This document shows, one piece after another, positions 43,371-54,849 of a stretch of DNA of 64,000 nt. The position numbers were made by a program, and so were the translations under genes. This DNA comes from Ochotona curzoniae. Lineage: Eukaryota; Chordata; Mammalia; Lagomorpha; Ochotonidae. The stretch is taken from positions 9,618,501 through 9,682,500 of the forward strand of contig NW_024466607.1 of the NCBI RefSeq assembly GCF_017591425.1, given 5' to 3'. How positions within the stretch are numbered: the first letter of the stretch is position 1; each line of letters begins with the position of its first letter. The notes beneath the pieces were generated by a model. It ran no database searches, was not told where the DNA came from, and was given only the letters and a program-made list of their open reading frames with translations.

Positions 43371-43804
43371 ATTTTCTTCTCCAGAGCTGAGAGGAAATCC
43401 CCCACCTTCTGTGGTCTCAGAATGTCTCTCCTTAAAACAAGGACACATCTGACCTGCACAGAGCGACAGATACGCTAGCACCCTCACCAGGATCCAACCC
43501 TACAGTGCACCTGTCACAGCCTACCCAGAGTCACCCACCAGCCTAATGATGCTCCCTGGGGACAACCTGCCCCGACCCACACAGGAGACAGCTTTGCCCC
43601 ACTCTTCCAGGGGCCTCTGTGCCACTGGGACTTCCTTGCCACCTACTGAGCCTTGGGGGGTGTGCACAGGCCACTGCAGGGCCAAGGCCAGCGCTGCCCA
43701 GAGCTGTGTTAAAGCCCACCACTCTAGCAGAAATGTACCACTTTCTGTATACACTTAACAAAATACTCTCTGATGATTTAGACCAAGTGGACAGAGTTAA
43801 CAAG

Positions 43805-44105
43805 GCCAAGGGGTGTAGCGTGGTGGCCCAGCAGGTGAAGCATCAGCTGGTGATGCTGGATCCCATAGTGGACATATGGCTCGAGTCTCAGCTGCTCCAG
43901 CTTCCTGCTAATGGTCCTGGGAAGGAAGTGAAAGAGGCTCATGTGCTTGGGCTCCTGCATTCACCTGGATGACCTAGATGGGAGTTCCAGGCTCCTGGAT
44001 ATATTCTGGTGCAGCCTGGGCCACTGTGTCCATTTGGGGAGTGAACTAGCAAATGAAAGATCTACTCTACCTTTCAGATAAATATTTTTTTTAAAAAAAT
44101 AAGGT
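43805..44105 (+). mobile_element. CSINE, old, near full length
   Basis: The text 'GGTGTAGCGTGGTGGCCCAGCAGGTGAAGC', 'CTCGAGTCTCAGCTGCTCCAGC' and 'GGGGAGTGAACTAGCAAATGAAAGATC' ends in 'CAGATAAATATTTTTTTTAAAAAAATAAGG'. Confidence 0.9.
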
Positions 44106-44491
44106 TTAAAAGTCAAGATGATTATACAAAAAATCCACACTGCCAATCTGCTTGCACACCATTGTCAATCCTTATAGACTGTTCCGAGGGCCCAGGGGCT
44201 GAAAACTGTGGCTTCTGTGGAAACGACTGGTCCTATTGCATAATCATGTAGGACTACACAAGACATGACAACCTAGGCTGAGTTCAAAATCTGACTTTCA
44301 GATAACTTGACTTGACTTTTGTTTTTTTTTGGTGTTCCCTTAAATTTGGTGCCTAAAGGGAATGTCTCATTTCCTTCGCCCCAACCCTAGATGCACAGGC
44401 TCTGCTGAGGATACAGAGCCCATGGACAGACTGTTCAACAGACAGATCCTCACGATGAGTCTTCAGGGAGCCCAGTGTTGGTGTGCCAGGG

Positions 44492-44838
44492 CTGTGCTGT
44501 GGTTTCCACATACTCTTTTGAATTCATGTGCTGGAAACTCACTAACCCCCATTGCAGCAGGGTTGAGAGAAAAGACCTTTAAAAGGTGGTCAGGTTATGG
44601 GGGTCTCAGCCCTCATGAACAGACTGATGCTCTCACTATGGGAACAGGCAAGTCACCTCAGGGGAGGATTACCACTGTAAGGGTGGGCTCTCCCCTTTTC
44701 CTCTAGACTGTCCGCCTCCTACCAGGGAGGATGCAGCAAGAAAGCCTGCCTTCCCCCACCAGATGCCAGCCCCTCAACCTCCATCCTGTGAGGTCCTGAT
44801 CGACTGCCCAGTCTTGCACAGCCTCTGGCAGCAGCCAT
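44492..44838 (+). mobile_element. solo LTR of the ERVL-MaLR group (MST/MLT1 type)
   Basis: The text 'GCTGTGGTTTCCACATACTCTTTTGAATTCATGTGCTGGAAACTCACTAACCCCCATTGCAGCAGGGTTGAGAG' follows the MaLR LTR start ('gttcatgtgttggaaacttaatccccaatgcaacagtgttgggag'). 'GGGTCTCAGCCCTCATGAACAGACTGATGC', 'GATGCAGCAAGAAAGCC' and 'CACCAGATGCCAGC' are further hallmark phrases in the right order. No internal retroviral genes are present. Confidence 0.82.
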
Positions 44839-45150
44839 AACAAAGCACCGTGGGCTCAGCGGCAGTGACAACAGAAACGTGTATCCTCACAAAAGCTCAT
44901 CTCTAAGGGTAAGGACCAGCTGGGCACCAGTGGACAGGTGACAAGCTCTGTGGGGGTCTGCAGGGTCAGGGCAGCTGATGCTCTGGCTCTAGCACAGGGG
45001 CCATGGGCTTGGTGAGTCCATGCTTCCATCTAAGCGTGACGTCCCAGGATGCCCATCTTTTTACCTGAGTCAGAGAGAGCCTCCTGTTCTGCTTAGTCCC
45101 CAGACCTCAAATCTTCACGAGACACCCCTCTGGGGACACAGTTAAAGTAG
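44839..45150 (+). mobile_element. probable ancient interspersed repeat, family uncertain
   Basis: The text 'CATAACAAAGCACCGTGGGCTCAGCGGCAGTGACAACAGAAACGTGTATCCTCACAAAAG...GTGCACC' resembles the common 'ctgtaacaaattaccacaaacttagtggcttaaaacaacacaaatttattatctcacagttctggagg' repeat in word order, ending near 'GGTTTTACGGAACATCTGGG'. I do not assign the subfamily. Confidence 0.4.
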
Positions 45151-45361
45151 GGTTTTACGGAACATCTGGGCACCCTGGGCCAGTGCAGCTGACACAGGAG
45201 GTGAACCACCCAACAAATAGAGCAGCCCACAGCCCGCTAATATTCAATGGCAGAGTGGTGAGGTCACCAAAGACAAGCCCACTAGAAGCTGAGGGGACCT
45301 GGGCCCACCTGCACCCTCTCTCTAAACTTGAACTGCACTCAACTCTAAATGCTTGGTTTTC

Positions 45362-45662
45362 TTTTTAAAACTCATTTATTCCTTTTTTTTTATTTACTCA
45401 AAAGGCAGAGACGAATAGATCTTCCATCTGCTGGTTCACTCCCCCAAATGCCCCTATTTGGCTAGGGCTGTGGATCAGGTTGACACCAGCATTCTGGAAC
45501 TCTGTCTGGCCCTCCCACTTGGGATCCAAGCACTCAAGTTATCACCTGTTGCCTCTCAGGGTGCACATTAGTAGGCAGCTGCATGGGAAGCAGAGATGGC
45601 ACCCGGATGCTAATGCAGATATGCCAAGCAGTGGCTTAACTGCAGCACCAAACACCTGCCCC
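45362..45662 (-). mobile_element. CSINE, old, minus orientation
   Basis: The text 'TTTATTTACTCAAAAGGCAGAG', 'GATCTTCCATCTGCTGGTTCACTCCCC', 'CAAGCACTCAAGTTATCACCTGTTGCC' and 'GTAGGCAGCTGCATGGGAAGCAGAG' is the reverse complement of the CSINE tail through head. Confidence 0.88.
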
Positions 45663-46795
45663 CTAGGGCTTGCCTCTCATCCTATGCTGTTTGCAACTCT
45701 TAAGCATACCCGGCCCCCTGACAGTTTGCTAAGCTGACCCTCTGGTGTATTTCTGGCGTATTTTGTCCCAGACTCTGTTTGGGGAGGGACTCGGAAGCCT
45801 GTGTCTGTGGTGGAAGCCAAGGGTTCCTGGGAGGCTCCTTCCTGTTCTTTCCACTGACATTGACATTGCTATACAGTCACAGGGTGGGACCTAACCCAAT
45901 TCAACCAATCAAACTTTTCTCTGAGACTTCAGAGCTTGAATGAAGGCACATGGCCCAGGGCTCCATGTGAACCATGTAAACCTGGACTGGCCCTGTTCAC
46001 AGCCAGCGGGAAAGACGACAGTGGTTGCCCCCACTATCCCGGTTTCAAATCCACTTTGCTTCCCAGCAGGGGTTATTCCAGGGGGCCTAGTGACTAAGAC
46101 GCTGCAGGGAGGCTGCTCACACCGCACCATTCTCATGTCCCATGCTTCCATCTAAACGGTCTCCCTCTGCCATGGGAGAGACCCTGCCTGTCCTCTGTGA
46201 CTCTGTCTGAACTTGCTTCATAACAACAAAAAGAAAACCCACCACTGAGTGCCAGCCTCAGTCCAGAGGGATCTTTCTAATTCCCTTCCAGCCCAGGAAC
46301 CCTGGGCTCAGAGCAGAGCAGTAATCAAATGTGGTCTATGAGGCAGGTCCTATTCCAAGTATGGTCCCAACTCCCATTCCTGTGCCTCTTGCCAGAACCT
46401 TGCCAAGTCCCCTCCCCTTGTAAAGACAGCAGAGCAGGTAGAGGCGTGCCTGGCTTTCTCTCTGCTTGCTCACCCTGGGGAGCCAGCCACCATGCTGTGA
46501 GGAAGCCCACGGCCCCTGAGGAGGCTGACAGGTCTGGGGATTTAGTCACTGCCAGAAGAGGGAGGGAGGGAGAGAAGGGAGGAGAGGATTAGGAAGCAGG
46601 GGGGACTTCCTTGGAATTGAGACCTGTTTTCAGGAAGTACCCGCTGCTATTGAGGACAGCAGGATCTGAATTGCAGATCTACAGGGAAATGCACAAAGTT
46701 TTGGAATAATTGCTCTGTGATCATGGCAACGGGTGCTGTTACCCAGAGCCATAAGGTCAGAATTAGCGTGCGTAACCATGCAGCATGGCATGTTT
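45663..46795. other. unassigned sequence, possible old LTR piece
   Basis: 45,840-45,960 ('GGGTGGGACCTAACCCAATTCAACCAATCAAACTTTTCTCTGAGACTT') has the look of an old LTR with CCAAT-type boxes, but I cannot name it. No gene is recognised. Confidence 0.3.
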
Positions 46796-46965
46796 GAGAA
46801 AGATTCCTTCTCTCTGTGACCTCAGGCAGGTTGCTTAACCTCTCTGGCCTGCCTCCATTTTCTTGCCTAAATTGTGGGATGGGGGCGGGGCACAGGGGAA
46901 CAATGGTCTCCACTTCCATTTGCTGTGAGGATCAGTAAAAATTCAGGGTAATAAAATGGTGAACC
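46796..46965 (+). mobile_element. MIR, nearly full core
   Basis: The text 'TCTGTGACCTCAGGCAGGTTGCTTAACCTCTCTGGCCTGCCTCCATTTTCTTGCCTAAATTGTGGG' and then 'TGCTGTGAGGATCAGTAAA' follows forward MIR from the 'tgtgaccttgggcaagttacttaacc' phrase to 'gttgtgaggattaaatga'. Confidence 0.85.
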
Positions 46966-47574
46966 TCCATCATACCACTCAGTATCAAAGAACTCAGCTA
47001 GACCGGGTTCCCAGCAAGAGCCTGCACTGTCCCCTCCAAACCCAAGATGCCCCAAACCACTGGACAGATCCAGCTCAGAGAGCTGAACCCTGAGGTTTCA
47101 GCATGTGACAGAGGGTGCCCTGGTGACCCTTATAGGCTCTTCTGGTCCAGCTGCTGCATTATGGCCCTGGCACCCAGCCTCTGTGCTCACTTCCTGTGCC
47201 CACAAGTACGAGGAGTTCCTCTGCTCTGTGTCTTAGGTTTTCCCGGCCTGGGTTATTTCTAGCAGAAATCTGCCCCTTGGGAAAGAAGCTGCAGCTCATA
47301 TCTGCTAAGCCAAGCCTCCGCAAAAAAACCAGACGGCACATCCACAGCCCACTTGGAGGTGAGGCTGCCAAGTCAGCCTGTGGGCAGAGTCAGCAGCCCC
47401 TCATTGTATGGGACCTGGAGCTCCACAGGAACCACACAGACTGAGGGGGAAGCACTTGCCTGTCTCACCCCACGCTTAGATGCCTGATTAGGGACACAGG
47501 TTCCGGCCTGAACAGCTCACAGGAGGTTATAAAAAAAAAAAACTGGAGAATGTACATGCTAAGAAATCAGTGTC

Positions 47575-47685
47575 CTTCCATCTGCCACCCGCACCAGGTG
47601 CCAAGGCAGTAGGATTACCCATATTGGGCTCAGACCTCTTAAACTGTGAGCTAAACAAACCTTTTCTCGTTAAAAAATACAAAGA
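47575..47685 (+). mobile_element. possible MaLR LTR 3' fragment
   Basis: The text 'CTCTTAAACTGTGAGCTAAACAAACCTTTTCTCGTTAAAAAATAC' matches the MaLR LTR 3' phrase 'gaactgtgagccaaataaacctcttttctttataaattacc'. Confidence 0.55.
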
Positions 47686-47929
47686 AATGATTGCACCAAA
47701 TTCAACATCTCTGTATCCCTAATCAACACATCTTTTGACTTTGCATTTGTTCACCAACCTTCTGAATCACCCTCACGCATGTTCTCAATCTTCATTTGCA
47801 TTAAAGGTATCTGTTCCTAAGACCGAGTGCAGCAAGACTGGGGAGACGCTGGGCTCTCAGCCATGCTGCCACTGCCACAGCCAGAAGCAACTTCCCTCCA
47901 CCCAGCGAAGTGAGGAAGAACACATATCC

Positions 47930-48405
47930 ACCTGGGCACACACAAGCACCTGCACTTGCTGCATATGTGGGCAAGAAAGTGCAGCAGCCCACGTGACCAC
48001 CGATGGATGGTTACAGAACCAAAAGGCAGCAGGTGCACACAGGCAGTGCTGCTCCACTTTACAAAGGAAGATGATTCCCAGCCAGGCTACAGCACAACCG
48101 GCCTCAGAGACATCATGGGAAGTGACACAAGTCAGTCACAAAAGGACAAACACCATTGGGTCCGAGCCATAGGAGGTGCCTAGAGCAGTCAGATTTGAAG
48201 AGGCAGGAAGGTGGTGCCAGGGGCTGGGAAATGGCAATCAGCAGAGCTGGCACGTGGGTTTGCGGGGGATGGAAAAGCTTGTGGATTTGCTTCTGGCTGC
48301 TCAACAGCACCATGACTCAAAATATTTCCACTGGATTTTATGTTACCCAGATTGTACCACTGTGGGCCCTATGCACCAGCTCAACTGGCTAATTCTCCCC
48401 CTTTA
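47930..48405 (+). mobile_element. ancient L1 fragment, ORF2 3' end and 3' UTR
   Basis: The text 'CACGTGACCACCGATGGATGGTTACAG', 'GACATCATGGGAAGTGACACAAGTCAGTCACAAAAGGACAAACACC', 'GGAGGTGCCTAGAGCAGTCAGATT' and 'GGAAGGTGGTGCCAGGGGCTGGG' is the classic L1M order ('agtgaaataagccagtcacaaaaggacaaatac...gaggtacctagagtagtcaaatt...atggtggttgccaggggctgg'). Confidence 0.88.
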
Positions 48406-48411
48406 AGAGTA

Positions 48412-48646
48412 AGGATCCCATATGGGCACCAGTCTTTGTCCTGGCCACTTCACTTTCTATCTAGTTCCCTGCTTGTGGCCTAGGAAAGCAGTAGAGGACA
48501 GCCCAAAGCCTTGGAACCTTGCATTTGCAGGGAAGACCTGGAAGAAGCTTCTGGCTTTAGGTTGTTGTAGCCACTTGGGGAGTGAACCAGTGGATGGAAA
48601 ACCTTTGTCTGCTTCTCTGTAAATTTGCCTTTCCAATAAAAATAAG
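48412..48646 (+). mobile_element. CSINE, 5' truncated, plus arm of an inverted pair
   Basis: It begins at 'AAGGATCCCATATGGGCACC' and lacks the tRNA-like head. It contains 'GCTTGTGGCCTAGGAAAGCAGTAGAGGACAGCCC' and ends 'TTTCCAATAAAAATAAGG'. Divergence is modest. Confidence 0.9.
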
Positions 48647-48963
48647 GATTTATTTTATTTAACGGCAAGGCAGAGAATTAGGGAGGGAGGATGGGAGAGA
48701 AGGTGAAAGAGGGGAGAGAGAGAGAGAGATCTTCCACTGCTGGCTCATTCCCAAATGGTCTCAATCGTCAGCACTGGGCCAAAGCCAGGAGATTCATCCA
48801 GGTCTCCCACATGGTTGCAGGGACCCAGGCACTTGTGCCATTTTCAGCTGCCTTCCCAGGCCATCAGCAGAGAGCTGGGCTGGAAGAAGAGAAACTGGGA
48901 CTTGAACTGGTGCCCAAATGGGATGTCAGTGACACAGGTAGCATTGTGTCACAATGCCAGTCC
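48647..48963 (-). mobile_element. CSINE, minus arm of an inverted pair
   Basis: The text 'ATTTATTTTATTTAACGGCAAGGCAGAG', a (GA)n patch at 48,713-48,728, 'ATCTTCCACTGCTGGCTCATTCCC' and 'GGGACTTGAACTGGTGCCCAAATGGGATG' is reverse-complement CSINE. Confidence 0.9.
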
Positions 48964-49437
48964 CTTACAAAAGGTTTAAAAACAGGTTGTGGAGTGTGGT
49001 ACTGCAGATCCAAAGTTTAGAGTGGTCACTCATGTTAACAAAATTGGACGAATGTGTACAGAAGCTAGAAACAAACATGGGGTCTTGTTTAGGTCCAGCT
49101 TCAGGGAAGCAGAGAGGTGTGACGGGACTTAAGGGACAATCTCCGGAATGACCCCTCAGGGATACCTGCCTGCCTCTGAAGCTGGGTCCCAGGAAAGCTC
49201 CCCGGTGTAGTTCCTCCACATTTGAACTAACTTGCAATCTTTGCAAGCAGCCTGGGGTCTGTCAGCCTCAAGGACTGGGCTGGGGGTGGCTTGGCAAGGG
49301 GTCCACAGCCCCACACAATGGCTACCGGGTCTGCAGGGGACAGAGGTGCCACCCCTGTTCCACATGGGGACACTGCTTCTCCTTGGCTGCCTGAGACAAG
49401 CAGCACCCGCTCCTTGCCTGGCCCCTACCCCTGGCAG
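48964..49437. other. single-copy sequence
   Basis: No gene or repeat family is recognised. Confidence 0.4.
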
Positions 49438-49575
49438 AGCGCCAGGATTATTTTACATTAATTTAAGATCGCTAATGAAGAATAATTAACAGCTTCAAGG
49501 GAGCCCGGCACACACTGTGTTTAGAAGTGGGTAATTATGCATTGTCTGCAAAACACCCTCTTCATACTCTTAACT
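49438..49575. promoter_or_regulatory. candidate conserved non-coding element, TAAT/ATTA-rich
   Basis: The block contains GGATTATTTTACATTAATTT, GATCGCTAATGAAG, AATAATTAACAG and GGGTAATTATGCATTG within about 100 bases, in a GC-rich neighbourhood. No repeat family accounts for it, and stops occur in all frames. The ATTATGCAT segment is octamer-like and the TAATTA cores are homeodomain-like. It looks like a developmental enhancer type of element, but conservation is not testable from this sequence alone. Confidence 0.42.
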
Positions 49576-49984
49576 TCTGGAGTTGCTGGTTCCAATGCCG
49601 CCGACTAAGAGCAACAGAATGCCAGGCCAGGCAGCTCCACGTGCAGTCTTCCCACAGAGGATGATGGCCTCTTGCTGAGGCCCTACTACGTGCAGGGCAT
49701 GAGGTACCCTCCTGGCATTTCCCATACAAATGTACACCACAGGCTTAGCATCCTGTTCCCCCATATCTCAGAGAAGCACTTGGAGGCTTGGAGGAGAGAA
49801 CAACTTTGCTATAAGCTCCCTGCCTGGGTGAGGTGCGACCCCAAAGCTGGTATTCTCACCATGGTGAACAGCAGGCACCTGCAGCCATCACCCACCCTAC
49901 CTTTCTCTCTAGCCTCTTTCCCTGACAGAGGCCCGCCAGGCCCCTGTCCTACCTCTCCTGTGCCTGTTCTCATCTCCATTCACA

Positions 49985-50130
49985 TTGTCCTTGCCAGTCT
50001 GGAAATATCCCACTCCTCCATTTAGGTCTAGCTCATATGCCATGCCTGCAAGAAGCCTTCCTTAATTTCTCCCATACGACAACTTTCCCCATACAGTTCT
50101 ACATTTGAGCCACCTCTAATGACCCCCCAA
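49985..50130 (+). mobile_element. L2 LINE fragment
   Basis: The text 'CATTTAGGTCTAGCTCATATGCCATGCCTGCAAGAAGCCTTCCTTAATTTCTCCC' follows the L2 phrase 'caggtctcagctcaaatgtcacctcctcagagaggccttccctgacc'. Confidence 0.65.
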
Positions 50131-51171
50131 CTTGTTAATGGATCCTTGTGGGTTGGGAGTCCCTGAAGGACTGCCCCTCATGTGTCTTAGGCAAGCTCCT
50201 GTAGGGGCTTGAGGCTCAGCTAAGCCTCTCCTTCTTGGACTACGTGACCCCCAGAGTATGACCACTCCCTCAAGTCCCTACTTTTTGCAGGGTGAGGTCT
50301 AGCTCCTGGGCCTGGACCCAAGTGCCCGAGTCCCCTCTCCACTCCACAGCCTCTCCCCGTGACAAAACACAGCCTGCCCAGCCCAGCATGCATCCTCTCA
50401 CCTGGGCTCAGGAAACCCCGGGTATTCACTGCCTGGCTTGTCACCTCCTCCGTACAGTCCTACACCCAGCCCCTGTGTCTCTGCCAAGGCTCTGACCATG
50501 ACTCAAGCCCATCCGGCTGAGTCCATTGGTCCCTGTCTGCCCCAGGACCCTGACATCTGTGGAAAGTCCAACTTGGAACAAGCAAGATCTGCGTTAGGAT
50601 GCCATGGCCACCCTTGCCATCCCAACACTCCCGCCAACTTCATCCTGCTCACTGGGAAAGGGGGTTGTACCCTGTCTTCCAGGCCAGGGAGGAAGATGAC
50701 AATCCAGGACACAGAGCAGCCCCCTCCACCCAGTGGACAGAGACACTAAACAGCCAGGAGTGCTTCTGGGCGCCCAGCAATGCTCACCCCAAGACGCTAT
50801 ACCAACAAATGTCCTGGGCCTGCCCAGAATGTCCAGCACTGAGGGTCGCTGGTGTTGCACTCAAGTGATGCCTGGAGCTAACCACATGCAGGCCGGGCCT
50901 CTCTCCATGAGCAGGGCTGTCCTTGCCAGGCGACCCTCCGTGTCCTCTTTCCCAGCGGAAATGAAAGGGGGAGCTCCCACACTTTCCCAGGGTCCCAGGC
51001 TCATTAATGGCTGCAGACCTTACGGAGTGTGAGACCAGGAGGAGCTTTTAACTCCAAAGGAAATGGAATCATTGCCTCCCCAGTCTAACCCCGCACCAGC
51101 ACCGGCGGCCATGGTGGAGCCTCCCGACGCCCTCCTGCTGGGCCCTGAGCGTCCCAACCAAAGTGTGAATA
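50131..51171. other. single-copy sequence, no gene seen
   Basis: GC-rich and unassigned. A plus-strand ATG in the context GGCGGCCATGG at 51,112 is a good Kozak match, but its frame runs into the CA-rich repeat that follows, so I do not call a gene. Confidence 0.4.
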
Positions 51172-51650
51172 CAATGCACACCCATTCAGCCTCACACTGC
51201 CCCTCATACACTCTCACAGATAGACACAGTCACACCTATATATCTTTATACACACACATGCCTTCAAACACACTCATAAGTCACAGTCTTTCTCACACTC
51301 GCATACACTTACACATTCACATACTCTGTCACCTACACATATTATCACACACACACATTCATATATACTCACAGACTGTCACACAGGCGCACACACACTC
51401 TTACGCACTCCCACACGCTTGCATACTTTCTCACAATACCCTCACATACACCCTCTCTGACATATACTCAGAAACACATTCTCATTTACACTCACACAAA
51501 CTGAAAAACACACACTGTGACATAGACTCACACACTCACACTCTTATCGACATACGTTCATGTGTATACTCACACACATTGATACATGCTCACACTCCGA
51601 CACAAACACATGCATACACACAGATGCACTCACACCCACACCACACTCAC
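51172..51650. repeat. degenerate (ACTCACA)n/(CA)n minisatellite-like repeat
   Basis: About 480 bases of short CA-rich words (CACACTC, TCACACA, ACACAT) with scattered TATA, CTT and GC interruptions. The strong bias keeps a plus-strand frame open across it (His/Ser/Thr-rich), which is a by-product of the repeat. Confidence 0.85.
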
Positions 51651-53874
51651 ATGGCCTCTGGCCCTGTGTGTTCACAGTCCAGCTTACTTCAGGGCCAAGG
51701 CAGCTGGGGCTGAGGCAGTAAGCACGGGACCTCGACTCTGTCCCCCAGACCATGCTGGGGGTGCAGGCAGCAGACCTGTTAGCCATAGCAGCCAGCAACC
51801 CAAAGGGCAGATGCGGCAGCAGAGCCCAGAGCTCCGGACCTGTGTGGCCGCCCTCCTGGGGAGCCGGGCCTGCTCAGAAGTGAGACCCAGAATAATACAA
51901 GGCAGCACAGCCTCAGTTCCGCTGAAGCCTCCGGGTCAGGCTAGAGGCCCAAGGAGGGTGCAGTCAGGCGGAGTTGCAAAGTGAATGGTAGTAAATACTG
52001 CCTCTTCTGGGCCACAGTGGGGCCTCTGTGCACTGCTGGGGTCTTGAGCAGGCATGGGGTAAACTTCCCCTGCAGATCCCACGCCCTCCCCAGAAGGTCC
52101 ACTTACCTTTTATAGGCCCCATGCAGAGGCTGCAAGCACAGGAACTGCCAATAATCCAGGCAAAAGGCCTTGAACCTGAGCATTTTCACCTTTGGGTCTG
52201 GAGCCGAACCACTGCAATATCTCCACTAAGACCCAGAGAGGGGCTGGCAGGAGTCAGAGGACTGGCGGCTCCGGCCCGCTTGGTCCCCCACCAAGGGGGC
52301 CCCCCTGCTCACATGGGCCAGCCCTGCCCGGCGCGCAGCCCGTACAGTACACGCCTCCAATACAAAGAGCAGCGAACACAAAAGCCTAGTGGCTCATGCC
52401 TGCGCCTCGCCCGGGCAGTCTCACACAGCTACTGTCTTTGGTGCCTGGGGCTTCTGGGGGCTCCCCCAAGGGTCCCAAAAGCCAAGTGAGGCAGCTCCGG
52501 CCATGTGTAGCTGCAGGGGCTCCCCACACCTCATCTTGGGGGCCCAGAGCGCTGGAGCGCTTCACAGCAGCTTGGCAAGGCTGTTGTTCCAAGCAGTTCC
52601 TCAGGGTTGCCAGCACCTGCAAGCTGTCCACTGCTTGTGTGGCTGGCGAGGCTGAGGCTGGGTAAGACCCGAGGGGGAGTAAGTAGGGAGCAGTCAGGGT
52701 GGTAGACCAACAGCCACTAGTCAAAGCCGGCTGGCGGAGCCTGGGACACTCACTACGCGGCCACGTGGTGCTTGGGGTGGGGACTGTTAGACTCTGAAAG
52801 GCAAGAGGGAAAAGATGGACAGGGCCTCCCTGGCTGCCGCCGTTGCCTGGGCAACAGGACACACTGATAAAATGTGAAATGGAAGCGTGATGACAGCCAC
52901 TCATTGGCTGACGGAGGGAACGCCTGCTGGGAACACTGATGAGGGTGAGCGGGTGGGTGGGAGGGAGGGAAGGGGCTTGGCTGAGAGGCTATGGCCAACT
53001 GGGGACAGTGTTGGGCTGGGGTGGGCGCTTCTAAGCAGAAAGAGTGACTCCAAGGACCATGGGACCTGGAGGTCACAGACCAGGAGCAAACGCACAGGCC
53101 CAGCCTCTGTGTCTCTCCCTTCACTTTCACTCCACCTGTCCTACAGCTCACTCCTCACCTGTCAAAGTGTCCACACCCCCTGTGGCTTTCAGATTCAAGG
53201 TCAGGCCTGAGCCAGGTCCCCTATACCCACCCACACTCTCAGAATCACATTGACCCCTGCACTTCCTTAGGCCACCATACCCCTGCATCCTCCCTCTCCT
53301 GGCAATTCCCCCACATGGTCCCCAACTTCCCTTCTCCCCCTAGTGCCTTCTCTGGTCATGCCAGCCCCAGCATCCCTGGCCATTCATTGTCCACAGGACC
53401 TAAAACCTCTACACCAGTCCTGCATAGCCACCTCCCCCTCTGTCCAGCCATGAGTAGGGTGGGGGGCCACACCTCTTCCGTGCCCACCCACCTGTGGTAC
53501 AGACTCCTGTATGGACTGTGGAGGGTAAATGCAAGATTCTAAGCCCCTCACCTATTTGCAAAATGAAGCATTCCGTCTTAGCCACCCTCCCACTTCCTGC
53601 CAAAGAGGAAACAGGGGTCTTGGAAGAAACTCTCGCTCCCAGAAGCTCATACAGAGCCCAGGAGCCGGGTGATGTTCAGAGACATGGGCCTTGGGCAAGG
53701 GCAGGTGTCAGAGGGAGACTGGGTCCCACACACCCTCAGCAAGACTGCTAGGCTTCCAGCAGCTCATGGGGGGTGGAGGTTAGGGTAGGAGGGAAGACCC
53801 AGGAATCTGCTCCCACAATGTTCCTACCCCTGGGATTTTTCTTGGTTTGTCATCAGCCAAGACACAATTCCTAG
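51651..53874. other. single-copy sequence, no gene seen
   Basis: GC-rich, with C-rich stretches around 53,100-53,400. Open frames of up to 172 codons (minus strand 52,386-52,904) have no recognisable domain or splice context. Confidence 0.4.
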
Positions 53875-54112
53875 AACAGTAGCCTTCAGCCAGAGGCAGC
53901 TTCGTCACCCCTCCCCCAACAGGGGACATCTGGCAAAATGTAGAGAAAGTTTCAGTTGTCACAGTTGAAGAGCAGCTACTGCTAACATCGTGCAGCATTC
54001 AGATGCCAGTCAAACATCCTACAAGATACAGGACAGTCCCCCACTCTCACCCCCCGGGCAAGGATGCCACAGCATCACAACGTCTCCTGTACCACGGCTG
54101 AGAAGCCCCTAG
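53875..54112 (+). mobile_element. MER5A non-autonomous hAT-Charlie DNA transposon
   Basis: The text 'GTAGCCTTCAGCCAG', 'AACAGGGGACATCTGGCAAAATG', 'GTTTCAGTTGTCACAGTTG', 'CAAACATCCTACAAGATACAGGACAGTCCCCCAC' and the end 'ACCACGGCTGAGAAGC' follows MER5A in order ('cagtggttctcaacc...ggggacatttggcaatgtc...ggttgtcacaactg...aaacatcctacaatgcacaggacagccccccac...gttgagaa'). It is nearly full length, old and inert. Confidence 0.85.
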
Positions 54113-54634
54113 AATCCCTCCTGCCCGGGGCAGCTGGAATGGCAGGCCTTTTTTCCAGGGCACCCGCCTGCACCCCCACACACTGGGAAATGGGAAGCCT
54201 AACTCAAGCCAAGCGCAGGATGCCCCACTTGAGAGCGGATCTACTGGCCGAGGGGCAGACAGGACAAGGAAGTGGCAGTGGCTCTCTGCCATGGACAAGG
54301 AGGTGGTGCAGTCTGGCCAGCCGCCCTGTCGTGCCGTCTCGCCTCCCTCCCCTGGGACAAGGACATTAGCTTCCCTCTCACGCCTGTGGCAGAGGAAGAG
54401 TTGGCCGCCAGGCCTTTGAGAGGAGGCCCTGTTCCTGGCTGGATGCTTTGTTTCTGAGTTCCCAGGCTGCGTTGGGGGTCCCCAGGCCCAGTGTGGGGGC
54501 AGGGTGGGCCTGGTTACAAGGCCCCTTCCTCATGGGAGTCAGACCCTTATACCAGGCAGCAGCAGAGTTGGTGCCTCCCCAGCACAGAAAAAGAACCATG
54601 CCTGAGGGTGGCTCTGGGTCTGGCTCCAGCACGT

Positions 54635-54700
54635 CTGATCCCTGCATCTCAGTTTTCCTCACCCAGGAAATGGGAACATTGAGCCCACCAATGTCTGTGG
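54635..54700 (+). mobile_element. MIR fragment
   Basis: The text 'CATCTCAGTTTTCCTCACCCAGGAAATGGGAACATTGAG' is the forward MIR core. Confidence 0.65.
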
Positions 54701-54849
54701 CCGTGGCAGCTTTGAGGGGCAGGAAGCAGGAGAGAGCAGGGTGGGGGCACATCCCACTGAGCACCTGCTTACCTCAAGCGTGCCAAGCAGGCTTTTACAA
54801 TGGCTGTTCCTGGTGGGGATGATGGGTGCCCTTACCCTCAGGCTGAATG

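Noticed and set aside
51063..51713. 216-codon His/Ser/Thr-rich open frame
   Set aside because: It is mostly translation of a degenerate CA-rich repeat.
52386..52904. 172-codon minus-strand open frame
   Set aside because: No domain, no splice sites, low-complexity Ser/Pro/Cys composition.
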